DNA from: Nothopassalora personata
Lineage: Eukaryota > Ascomycota > Dothideomycetes > Mycosphaerellales > Mycosphaerellaceae
Direction: 5' to 3'
Length of the DNA: 64,000 bases
NCBI GenBank assembly: GCA_033816765.1
Contig: CM066297.1
Location: 2,350,573-2,414,572 of the forward strand
Part shown: piece after piece, positions 46,862-58,200 of the stretch
Numbering within the stretch: the stretch's first letter is position 1
Layout of the letters: each line of letters opens with the position of its first letter
Program-made: the position numbers and the translations under genes
Notes under the pieces: model-generated
The model's input: the letters and a program-made list of their open reading frames with translations, nothing else
What the model was told of the DNA's origin: nothing
The model's database searches: none

Positions 46862-47559
46862 TTACTTATTATTACTATCCTTATTATCCTCCTTATTATA
46901 CTCGCTCCGTAGGGCTAGCGGTAAGAAGGCCCTATCGGCCGCGGTAGTATCGATATTTCTAGCCTATAGGAACTATAACTACGGTTAGTATAGGACACGT
47001 ATACGACACGTATAGTACTTATAGTACGGCCGAGCTCGAAGAGCCTATTAAGGGCCCTATTCTACTCTTACTATAGAACTACGGACGTAGTAGCGGCGGC
47101 GGAGGAGGGGGTAGTAGCAGTAGAGGCGCCGGCGGAGCGTACCCGGGTGTCCCCTATACGCTTGTTCTTATAGGTAGAGAACTGCCTCTTAGCCTAGGAG
47201 GAGGTTAGCCGATTTATATAGGGAGCGATAGTACGCCGTACACGGCGAGCGTAGGGAGCGCTAGCGAGGCGTAGCACTTACCTCTAGGATCTACTCGCCT
47301 AGCTAGGTATAGAGCTCGTGCTACTAGTCTAGAGTATCCTACTCTTACTTAGTAATAGGGTTACTAAGCCCCTAGATAAGCTTATCGCGCTAGGCGCGAG
47401 CGGCGCGTAGGCGAGCTACTAGCTACGCGATAGCGACGCTAGTATTACTAACGTAGGGGTGCCTAATATCTCTATAGCGCCTAGCTAGTAAGGACTTAGG
47501 GGTCTACGGCCCTAGTACGCTTTCGCTAGCGTGTCTAGTGCGCCGAGCGCGCTAGACAT
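46862..47559 (-). pseudogene. D2 antisense gene, internally deleted copy
   Basis: Minus strand from ATG 47559 (MSSALGALDTLAK) to TAA 46864-46862. Homologous to the D1 antisense gene but 174 bp shorter. The end of exon 1, intron 1 and the start of exon 2 are missing, between two TAGGCGC-type direct repeats. The remaining exons and introns align with D1. Confidence 0.62.
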
Positions 47560-47973
47560 CTATACTAGTAGTGCTAGTAATAGTGTTAGTAGTGCTAATA
47601 GGCCCCCTATAAGGGCCTCCTAGCGGAGCTAGTCTTAGATAGCTTCCTCTAAAGCTATAGTAGTACTAGTAGGTTGCTAGGTAGTCGCTAGCGAGGAGCT
47701 AGTAGATCGCTAGTAGTACGGGTATAGTGCGCTACGAGAACGTAGTATAAGGAAAAAGAAGGAAAAGGAGGGAGAGGGTACGCTTCTTAAACCCTCGAGC
47801 TAGTTAACCCGGTAACTATAACTTTACACCTACCTACACTACGATAACGACACGTACGAGACCCGTAGGCGGGTCGCACAGTAACGGAATCTACGAGAAG
47901 TAGATAGATCACTTATATAGAAATCTCCTAAAGCCGCGAGCTAAGGGTAGCTCGGCCTAGAAGGGGAGGTAGT

Positions 47974-48171
47974 TATAAGGGCAGCCTATAGCTAACCCTT
48001 ACATGTAATGCGGCTATGCCCGGCTTAGCATACCGCACGTAACGCGCATACGTACACTAGGAGACGCGTATAGCGTCTATAGAAGAAAGTAAGCTTTAGT
48101 TTATCTACGATTAGAAGATCGTAGGCGTGCTATACATTGCGACATCCCCTTATAGTCTTACGGCCCTAATA
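47974..48171 (+). repeat. D2 3' LTR
   Basis: 198 bp, equal to the 5' copy; first bases TATAAGGG by RIP. Confidence 0.88.
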
Positions 48172-48176
48172 GTCTA

Positions 48177-49239
48177 TGTTAGACACGCGCCTATTGCTAT
48201 ATTAGACGCATCGGTCTCGATGTAGACTTCCTTACTACTATCGAATAGTCGAAGCGTAGGGGCTAAAGTGCATTATTCCTTAAGTTTCTTAAATACTTTA
48301 ATCTATTCTTTTCCCTATTTCTAAGTAACGTCTTTCCTCGTAAGTATCGTTATTAGTGCTACTATCCTTACGTAGTCCTTAATAAATTTCCGGTTATAGT
48401 TCGCTAGTCTAAGGAATAATTGTACATCCTTAACTATCTTTAGTTCTAGCTATTCTCTAATTGACTATGTCTTCGTAGGGTCGATTGTTATCCCTATAGT
48501 ACTAATAATAAAGCCTAAGAATTTAACTTCTTTCTTATAGAATTCGCATTTCTCGGGTGCTGTCTTAAATCCTAAACGTGTAAGTCGTTCGAAGACGTCC
48601 TAGACTTGTCTTATGTATTCCTATAGGGATCCTTTTATGTAGACTAGTATGTCGTCTATGTAGGCGATAACGTATACGTCGAGTAGGTCTCTAAGTGTTT
48701 CGTTAATAAGGTCCTAGTAGGATGCGGGTACGTTAGTTAATCCCATTAGCATAACTAAGAATTCGTAGAGTCCGTATCTTATTCTAAAAGCGGTTTTCTA
48801 TTCTTCTCCTTCTACTATTCGTATAGCGTAGAAGGCATCTCGTAGGTTAATCTTCGTATACTAGTCTAATCGGGTTAATCTATCTTATGCTTCTTTAATG
48901 TTAGGTAGCGGGTATCGGTTCTTAATCGTAATCTCGTTTAACTTCCTATAGTCTTGTACGAGTCGTAACTTCCCGTTTACTTTTAGAACGAACATGTATA
49001 GAGTTCCTATACTCGAGGTGGATCTTCTTATCTATCCTTTAGCTAGCTTCTCCTTTAGCTATTCTCGTAGGGTCTATAGCTCTTTCTTAGACATTTAATA
49101 TAGGGGTCCCTATGGAGGCTCTTTCCCTAGCTAAATGTTAATCTTATAATCCCATAGGCGGTGCTTAGGTAAGGCAGTTTTACCTCTCTCCTCTTTAAAG
49201 AGTCGCGACCACTTACGATACTCCTTAGGAATACTTAAC
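48177..49239 (-). pseudogene. A pol, reverse transcriptase
   Basis: Minus strand segment of A between the D2 and B insertions. The RT box reads AYIDDILVYI near 48,650, with an intact YxDD. The segment is otherwise broken by stops. Confidence 0.75.
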
Positions 49240-49401
49240 TATTACGGGTAAACGATGTATATACTAAAGTTCTATAAAGTTTATAATAAGTTCGATATAG
49301 AAGAAAGGGGAAGTTACACGCTATCCGAAGAAAAGGTGTCGGAAAGTAATCCGAACGTATAGGCGTAGCCTATACTAAGAAATAGGGGCCCGTCCCTTAT
49401 A
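49240..49401 (-). repeat. B 3' LTR (left copy)
   Basis: 162 bp, same length as 60361-60522; first bases TATTACGGG by RIP. Confidence 0.87.
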
Positions 49402-49924
49402 CTACCCCCCCTTCCTCCTCCGCCGCCCCTAGTTATAGCTCCGCCCTAGAGCCTATTGTCCTAGGTGTTTTTATTAGGCTCGTAATAGGAAGTGCCCGAG
49501 CTTCTCTTCCTTATTGTCTAGCCCCGCCGACGCCGAGACGAAGTATTATTACCTAGGTAAGTGTAAGGTTTACTATTGTCTACTAAGTAACAATAGCTAT
49601 TATTACATATGAATAATAGAAGCCTAGAACATATCTTTAGGTTCTCGTTCTCTTTTTTCTTTTCTTTCTTTTTCTTATTACCTACCGTACGCGTAAGTCG
49701 CCCCTCCCCCTCCCCCTAGCTAAGCGTCTCTAGCCTTAGGGGCATATTTGCGTATCTTATACCTATCGCTTAGGGAGACGACATTTTCCCTACGGGTTTC
49801 GATAGATACTAATAGTATGCCGTAAATAGAAACTACTACTACTACATCTCCTATTAATACTATTAAGTGATTCCGAATGAATTCCTACGGAGACCGAAAC
49901 ATTCTAACCGGAGCCTAGCACAAA

Positions 49925-51050
49925 ATGGCCTAACGCCGCATCTACTACGTCCCCTACGCCTCTACTAGCGTAGACTACGTCTCCTAGTATATAAGTACCG
50001 GTCCTCGTCCTATTCTTATCGGGGTCCGCTAATTATCGTTAGGGCGCAACCGCGCGCGCCTACTAGGCCTACAACACTAATCGTAAGCATTGCGAGGACA
50101 TGTATGTACCGCGCGGACCCCGAAGGAAAATTATCGCTAACCGCGCGTTTTAGACCGGAGTGTTACGGATCGATCCGGAGAAGCTCCAGCCAACCAATCG
50201 ATGCCTACACACTAGTGGAAGGATCCGATATGCAGAGTGCTCTCTCCGATCTGCGTGCTCTGTAACAGAGCAGAGAGAGCAGGACAGATCAACTGATCCG
50301 ACTGATCAGTCACGCCAAGACATGGCACTATATAGACGACGCTTCTTTACGAGTATAGATAGGAGCCTCGTGCTCAACTCATTTTAAGTATACACCATAT
50401 ACTGTTTGGAACCACTACCTTCATAACTGATTGAGACATCCCTGCAAAGATCCAAGCCCGAGTTGTGATAACGTACAGCGGTTCCTAACACGGAGCTCGC
50501 CTACGCCGCCTATACTAAGTGGACCCGCGCTACTAACTAGAACCGCGCGTAAGCATCCTCCCTAGCGTCCTCCGCGACTTTTCTACCGGCTTACGGTCTT
50601 TTAGCGACGACGCTCGTACTAAGCTCCGCGCTATCCTTAAAGCCTAGAAGGCTTTAAAGCCTCTCTAGCGTACTAGTATACTCTCCCGGTAAGTTTCTAC
50701 GGACCCTACCTCCTTATACGCGCTTACCGATTCTTTTAGTACGGTCGCCGCTAAGGTTATAGGCACTGTAGCTAATGCTTAGCTTACCTTTAGGTAGACG
50801 TAGGTACTACGGGCCCCGTTATAAAACTATCGCTAACCGACCTCTTAGTCCCGGGGGCGCCCTACGCGACCTCTAGCTAGGCTAGCGCCGCGTGCGTTAG
50901 GCCTCGGCCTCTACTAACTAGCCTTCGGGTACCCTCGTCTTTCGCGCGGGCCGCGACCGGGCTATTATAGTATGTAGCTATCTCGAAAGGGATCGGGCTC
51001 CGCTACTTTTACGGCGGACGCCGCTAAAATGAAACGCTCTTAAACTTACC
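49925..51050 (+). pseudogene. B candidate antisense gene, split by solo LTR G
   Basis: Weak. From ATG 49925 the plus strand reads MAQRRIYYVPYASTSVDYVS (with TAA/TAG as Gln). After G, another frame reads DFSTGLRSFSDDARTKLRAI and continues to about 51,000. Position matches the antisense genes of A, D and E, but I could not join the frames or define exons. Confidence 0.3.
50161..50490. mobile_element. G: solo LTR without RIP damage inside B
   Basis: 330 bp beginning TGTTACGGATCG and ending GGTTCCTAACA, flanked by CGGAG at 50156-50160 and 50491-50495. Unlike everything around it, it is rich in CA and TG and has no TAG/CTA bias. A CTATATAG at about 50,327-50,334 may be its TATA box. Recombination between two LTRs has removed the internal part. 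It is the youngest recognisable insertion. Confidence 0.9.
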
Positions 51051-51054
51051 TATA

Positions 51055-51301
51055 TGTAAAGTTAAGACCTTATAGGATACGTAGTTAGTAGCGGAGTAGA
51101 GTAAGAGATTAATCTTTAACTAGCTAATAGCTACAGGGCATATAGTAATATATTAGGAACTAATGCGTTTATTGTGTTAGATGTCTATCTAAGCTAAAGG
51201 GGAGAGAAGGTGTCTTCCGACAAGCTAAGTTATCGTAGATGCCTTAGGCTATTAGATTACAACCTAACTGTTAGCTCCCCTTAAGATGCTACATCTTAAT
51301 A
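51055..51301 (-). repeat. C2 LTR, left copy (3' LTR)
   Basis: 247 bp; starts TGTAAAG and ends CTTAATA. Confidence 0.87.
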
Positions 51302-51399
51302 CTCCTACTTATCTTATATAGGAGGTTACAGTCTACTCTTCTCCTATTAGTAGTATTTAGACCTCTATAATAGGTTGAGCTAGCTTACAAACCTCTAGA

Positions 51400-54300
51400 A
51401 GTGTAGACTAGTCTTTAGCTTTATAAACCCATCTACAACTATCTTAGATGTTAGGGTGTACTTAATAGTAATAAGCCTTCTCCACTAAAGTTTCCTAATA
51501 GTATTGTAGGCAATGTTAATGTGCTTTAACTTATTATGAACATGTGCATCCCTTACTAGGGTAAGGGTAGCTTAGTTGTCACCTCTTAATTGGACTAGTC
51601 TTAAGTTTAATATAGTCTCCTAGTTTCTAGTGATCCTTAGTTAATAGGAACAGTCTCCTACTAACTCTAGACAGTCTATCTCCCTTAGTAGTGAAGCTAG
51701 GAATTAGAATTGCTTTATATATGCATTTATAGCTATATATTTAGCTTCTATTATAGATGTTACTATAGACTTTTGCTTCTTGCTTATCTAGGAGACTAGT
51801 GCCCTATAGAGGAAGAAGACATACCTAAGGATAGAGACTCTATCTACTTTGTCTATTACATAATTAGAGTTATAGTATCTAACTAGGCATCCTTCTCTAT
51901 ACCTAGAGAAGACAAGGCTAAGATTAGGATATAACCTTAGATATCTTATAATCTTCTTTAAAGCCTTTATATAGTAGGTAGATAGGTCACTTATAAATGA
52001 GCTTATCCTTCCTAGGGTAAAAGCAATGTCTAGCCTTGTAATTGTTACTAGCTACATCTATGTACTATTAATACTCTAGTACTCTACCTTGTTACACCTC
52101 TCATCTATATAGCTTAAAGGTTTTTATGTCTAGTTCCTAAAAGAGCTAGGCCTTAGCTATGTTTTTAACGTATCTAATAAACACTACTTCGTTACCCCTG
52201 TTTATTAGTTTATTACTTCTTACCTATTAAGGCTAGGATCTTGTGTCTATATAGACAATAGCTTTACATCCCTAAACCTTTAAATGGTTAATAGTTGGCT
52301 TAATACTATTAAAGGCTTTATCTAGTGAAACCTTAAACCTATTATAGTCTAGACCATTTAGTAGTTTGTTCCTTATGTAGGTTTGGGCTTCTAGTGCTTT
52401 AGGCTAGAATTCAATTAGCATCTTAGCCTCTTTAAGCATTACCCTTATAGAGTCTTCTAAGGTTTATATTAACATTTTAACTAGTCTATTTTAGAGCGAG
52501 TTATATGCCTTAGTATGCTCTAGCCTAAATCCTAAATCCTTCTCCTACTGCTTAACTAATGTAATAAGTTCCCTTATATTGTTAAGCCTAACTGCTTTTA
52601 ACTGTGCTAATGATTTCCTCTCTGCCTTAATCTTCTAGTTCTAGAGAGTAACTAGAGCATCTTCTCTTTTCTTAAGAGGACAGGTCTACTTTTTTCTAGA
52701 GAAGTTGTTAACAATCTTAAGCTAGTATTTGAACCCTAGCCTTAATGTTAGTAGTAGACTATATATGTTAATAGATATAAGGGCAAGTCTTTTAGGTCTT
52801 CTCTTAGTAACTTTGCCTTTGTACTTCTTTATCTTTACTATTAAACACACTCTACACTAGTAGAAGCCATCCCTAGGAATAGGAATAGGTTCTTTTAAGT
52901 CTATTACCTTATAAAGATTCTAGAGCAAGTTCTTCCTAAAGTGTGCAAATCTTCTATGCTAAAGCTCCTACTGTTTTAGGTTAGTCTCTAATTTAGCAGT
53001 TATAAAGGCATTCTCTATTAGTAGTGTACATAATAAGTAATGTGCCCTTTCTTATAGTAGAGGAGAAATCTTATTAATAAATAGAACCCCCCTAAGGAGC
53101 CTTGTCTAGACAACAGTTTAGCTAGAGGGGGATACAAGAGAAAATGAAGGAGGTTAAACACTAAACTGCTTACTAAACTAGTTCTAAGAAACTAGGTTCA
53201 CCCCTAGCTTAGGTATAAGTAGAACATCTTCTAAAACAACTTTCCTACTAGATCTCCCACTTATCTCTACAGTCCTAATATAAGTAGCTAACAAATGCCT
53301 ACCTCCTACTTTAATCCATTTCTTCTTTATTAAGGGAGTTATGGATCTAAAGAGGAAGTTCTAGTTAGTTATATAGGATAAAGCATAAGAATTAAGTAAC
53401 TACTCTAATGAGGGGAACTTGCCTTAGACTTCTATAGTTGAGTAAGCTACTTTATTATACTTATTATTATTAGACATTGTCTTCTAGGATAAGTTGCATA
53501 AGTTAGGTGGCTCTTAGGTAGAGAAACCTTTCCTAGTCTTCCTTGTTTTAGAGGAAGGAGACTAGGCCTAGTTCTTCTAGAGTAATAGTATATTAGAGCT
53601 AAGTTTCTTTACTATTTTCTTAAGTTCCTCTATAGAGGACTTCTCTCTTAGTGTTCTTCTTAAAGATGGTAGTAGAGATCTTCTCTTCTTAACATGTGTT
53701 GCATTCTAGGAGGATAGTACTTAGGAATAAGATCTAAGGACCTTCTTTACCTTAGAGAGACTAGAGTAGTCCTTAATAAGATAGTCCTTCTTATAGAGAA
53801 GGTAGGAAAGTGATCTTACCTAACCTAAGGGCCTAACCTAGGTGGCTACTATACTATACTTAGCCTTGGAGGGATTTAATCTAGCCTCTTAAGCCTTAAG
53901 GATCTTTAAGGTCCTTTCATGATCTATCTTTAGCTAAGCTATGATAGTATCCCTAGCTATATAGTAGTTAGGTAGCAGTAAGCTTAAAAGCTAGGTTATT
54001 CTTATATTAGCTTTCCTATAGTACTAGCCCTCCAGGTTAACATTAGCAATCCTCCTTCTAAGAGACACTAGGTGTGCCTATACAGATCTAATGGTGAATT
54101 CTTTACTTATCTTAAAGTTTATAAACTGTTTTATAAGCTTATATGCATAGGTTAGCAACACCTAGCTATACTTGTTCTAGAGATACACCCATATTTTAGC
54201 AGCTTTTCTAGATTTGCAAGAGCCCTTAAGCTTAAATTTATCTTCTTCTATAATCCTACTTAGGATACTAAAGTTGTAAGCTGCATTTTGTTTTGTCTAT

Positions 54301-54560
54301 ATTAGTGCATTAAGAATCTCTTTAATCTTAGTCTCTTCCTAGAGTTTTAGGTTCTTGCCCTTAATGTTGTTAAATAACACTTCTAACAGGTTATTAATTG
54401 TAAAGAATGCTAACTGGCTCTCCATCTTATATCTCTAAAGGTTGAACTATCTCTTCTAGTTGTCTCTCCTAAGAATTAGGATTTTAGTTCCCTTCTCTTC
54501 TCCTTTCTCTTAGTGTAAATCTATAATAAATTAAATATAATGAAATAAGGTGTATATGCT
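51400..54560 (-). pseudogene. C2 gag-pol remnant with RT deletion
   Basis: Approximate limits. Minus strand gag, integrase and RNase H parts align with C1; the RT part is lost at about 52,115. RIP stops throughout, more than in C1 at several shared sites. Confidence 0.72.
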
Positions 54561-54970
54561 TCAAAGTCGTAGCTTAGGTCCTACTAAGGCTTTTAGTGTA
54601 GAATAGTAAGGTTCGTAGGTGTAGATACTAAGGCCTACTTAGTAGGGTAAAGAAAGAGCGGTGTAGTCTCGGAGCTAGGACATAGGTCTGTCTCTCCTAG
54701 TAGAGTTCCAAATGACTTACTTGAAGTCCTTCTTAATAGTATCTCGATGCAGTTCTACCTATAGAGTGTCTTTAAGGTATTAGCTTATAGTAAGCCGTAT
54801 AGAGTTCTTTTCTAGATTACCTATTACTTAGTATTAAACCAAGCTCCTTAATAGGACAGATAGGGTAGACTTCTGCTTCCTAGATGTTCTCTACTATAAT
54901 AGCAAGGGATACAAGTAACCTATACTAATATAGGTTGCTCTTACTCCTACATAAACCCGGGCTTATAACC

Positions 54971-55217
54971 TGTAAAGTTAAGACCTTATAGGATACGTAG
55001 TTAGTAGCGGAGTAGAGTAAGAGATTAATCTTCAACTAGCTAATAGCTACAGGGCATGTAGCAATATATTAGGAACCAATGCGTTTATTGTGTTAGATGT
55101 CTATCTAAGCTAAAGGGGAGAGAAGGTGTCTTCCGACAAGCTAAGTTATCGTAGATGCCTTAGGCTATTAGATCATAACCTAACTATTAGCTCCCCTTAA
55201 GATGCTACATCTTAACA
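54971..55217 (-). repeat. C2 LTR, right copy (5' LTR)
   Basis: 247 bp; starts TGTAAAG and ends CTTAACA next to the CTATA duplication. Confidence 0.87.
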
Positions 55218-55299
55218 CTATACCTTCTTACTTCTCTCTATCTCCTAAAAAGACTCCCTAACCTAAAAGAACACCTACCTTTTCCTAAACGTCTATGTC

Positions 55300-58200
55300 T
55301 ACGCTAAATCCCTAGTAATCCTTACCTTTTCGCCTTTTCCCCCTTCTATTTGTATCCTATACCTCCTTCGGTCCGTTGTGCGTTATTAGGTTACTATATT
55401 TCCTCTCGAAGTTATCCGCGGCCGCTGTGTCCGCGAGGTACCCTAATAGTTCCTATGTAGGCTTGTAGTATCCGGTCTATTTTACTAGGACTTCGCGTAC
55501 TCGGCCTCTACCTCTAACCTTAGTTCTAGCGTAAAGGATCTCTTCTACCTACTACTCTTCGTAAGACTAAATTATAATAGGGTCCGGCTATTTGTTATCG
55601 ATCCCCTGTCTAGGCAAGGGGTCTTAGCTTATAGGTCGTAGTAAGTTAGGATAGAAGACCGGGTGGATCCCGTCGGGGATCCTAGATAAGCGTATAGATA
55701 ACGGTAAGATTACTTCTACTACCGTATACTTCGCGTGTCTATAGTCGAGGCTCTTCTTTAGTCGTATAGTAACATAGTTACGTAGATCTAGCTAAACTTT
55801 ATCGCCTACACGATAGATTAGTACGGGCTTCCTATCCCGGTTAGCGTAGTCCTCCTATTTTTAGGCGGCTTCCGCTATACTCGCCTAACACAGGTCCGTA
55901 ATCTTTTGCATCCTTTCTACAAATAGCGTTACCCGTTGCGCGGCGTCTAACTAAGAGGTCTCTAGATCCGGGTATAACTAAACGGGTAATAGTGCCTCGT
56001 ATCCGTATACCGCGAAGAAGGGGCTTATTCCTAGCCTAGCGTAATACCGCGCGTTTAGAGCAAGTTACGCCGTAGGGAGCTAGCGTTTCTAGTCGGACTA
56101 CTTATAGTTAATATAGTTACGAAGGTAAGCCTAGACTTCCTAGTTTAACCGTTCCGGGCCTCCGTCGGTTTATAGGTAGTAGGCGGAGCTAAGCCTCTAT
56201 TTTACACCGGTTAAACGATAGAAGGTCCTCTAGAAGGTACTCGTCTAGTTAGTACCCCGGTTACTCGTAATAGCTTAAGGGAGGCTATAGTATCTCACCT
56301 AGTAGTCTAAGAACCTTTTAGCGCAGTCCTTAGCTTTTATAGTAGGCATCGCTTCTAAAACGACGGTCTTGCTTAGTCGATCCTTAATTACCTAGAGGTA
56401 AGTGTTCCCTTACGACTCGGGCATGTCCGTTATGAAATCTATCGAGATCTCCTAGAAGAATCGGTCGGGGACCGGTAAGGGTTATAGGAGGCCGTGTTTT
56501 TATTCTCTCTACACCTTATTCCTACCGCAGTAGTTATAGTTCCTTAAGAACTACCTTACGTGCTTAGACTATAGGGGCTAGTAGAAGTTACGACTTAGTA
56601 TTAATGCTATAGAGTCCCGGCTAGGGTAGCCGTATACCGGTAAATCGTGCACGGATTAGATTAGCTTAGTTCGAAGGGTGTCGTTCTATAGAATCGCTGT
56701 ATCCGCCTCCTTATAGTCGGACTCCGTAGAACTAGGAGCTCTAGGTACCTAAATCCTACCGCGGTAGCGAAGATACCCGTTACGGTCGATGCTACAGTTA
56801 CCTACTTACACCTTAAGTTTTACCTCGCTAGGAAGTGAACGCGATCCTACCTTAATCGCGCGGTGTACCGCTTAGAACGTGCTGTCCTTCTCGATAGTTC
56901 TTTCCTAGAGGTCGTTTAGCTCCTAGTCTTAGAAGGGTCCCTATAGTGCGCCCGGTAAATCCGCCTCTTCTATAGCGGATAGTCCTTCGAACTACGTAGC
57001 TAAGATTCGTACTAACGAAACCTTTATAGTCGAGCTAGCGTCTACTACCTTCGAGCCCGGCTAATTCTTTACGATGTCCGGTTTAAGAAATCTACGATAC
57101 CGTAATAACTTATCGTCCTACCTAAGCGTGTCCTACTCCCTTCGAGAAAGGGCATCCGGTATAATCGCCTCGGTGCCCGGCCTATATACTAGTGAAAACT
57201 GGAACTTTACAACTTCCTTAACCTACCGGATCTACCGTTCGGAGAGCTATCTCTTCGTTATAAAGTATTCTAGGTTCTTGTAGTCCGTCTAGATTATAAA
57301 GAGCCTACATGTTTTTAACTCGGGAGCCTATTCCTTAAGATAGGACACTACCGCGAGCATCTCCTTATCGTAAATGTCGTAGTTAATCTTAGCCTTGTTA
57401 AGCTTCTTCGAGTAGAATCCTACTAGTCTTACGACTCCGTCCTTTTCTTATAGGAGGGCGCCTCTAAGCGTAAAGCCGCTACAGTCTATCTCTAAAAGCG
57501 TAGGGAGCTCCGGGTTCTAGTAGGCTAAAACTAGTACTTTGTAGTACTTGTTCTTTAGGGTCTTAAACGCATTAGCTTAACGATCTCCCTAGGAAAACAC
57601 CTTGTTCTTACCGGTTAGCGACGTTAAGGGCTCGGCGAGCTTCAAATAGTTTAGAATAAACATTCGGTAGTAGTTCGCGAAGCCTAAGAACCGCCGTACT
57701 TCCTTCTAGGTAACTGGTGCCTTCTAGTCCTTTACTACTACCACCTTTTCGGGGTCGGGTCCTACTCCTATCCCGTCGGCATGTACAATAAACCCGAGGT
57801 ACTTAACCTTCTTCTATACGAACTTATACTTCCCTAGATCTAGGAAAAGGCCTCCGTCCTAAAGCTTCTAGAGTACGATACGAACCTTCTAGAAATGGTC
57901 CTCTTTTATTCCGTCGGAGTAAATAACGACGTCGTTAGCGTAGGCCGAGGTAAAGTCGTCTAGGTAGTCCCGTAACAAACTGTTAATATACCGCTAGAAT
58001 GTTACGGGGGCCCCGGATAAACCGAACGGGCATACTAGCTATTCCTATAGACCGAATCTAGTTCGAAAAGCCGTCTTATACTCTTTACCTCGAGCTATCC
58101 GGAGGTAATAGAATGCGGTAATAACGTTAACCTTCGTAATCTATCTAGCGCCCGTTAGGTTCCGAATAGTTTCCGGGATTAATAGAAGCGGGTAACGGTC

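Larger units (their letters stand above)
41465..48171 (+). mobile_element. D2: Ty3/gypsy chromovirus inside A
   Basis: LTRs 41465-41662 and 47974-48171, both 198 bp, begin TGTAAGGG (TATAAGGG on the right) and end CCCTAATA, flanked by GTCTA (41460-41464 and 48172-48176). Length 6,707 bp. It splits A between RT and RNase H. Same family as D1; both ends are present, so it serves as the reference copy for this family. Confidence 0.9.
51055..55217 (-). mobile_element. C2: second Ty1/copia copy, internally deleted, inside B
   Basis: LTRs 51055-51301 and 54971-55217, both 247 bp, with the duplication CTATA (51050-51054 and 55218-55222). Internal sequence matches C1 closely, but about 1.45 kb of C1 (roughly 23,605-25,060, the RT region) is missing at a junction near 52,115. 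Length 4,163 bp. Confidence 0.88.

Noticed and set aside
50160..50387. Plus-strand 75-codon ORF
   Set aside because: Entirely within the solo LTR G; no protein features.
57074..57283. Plus-strand 69-codon ORF in B
   Set aside because: Opposite strand of the RNase H/integrase region of B pol.
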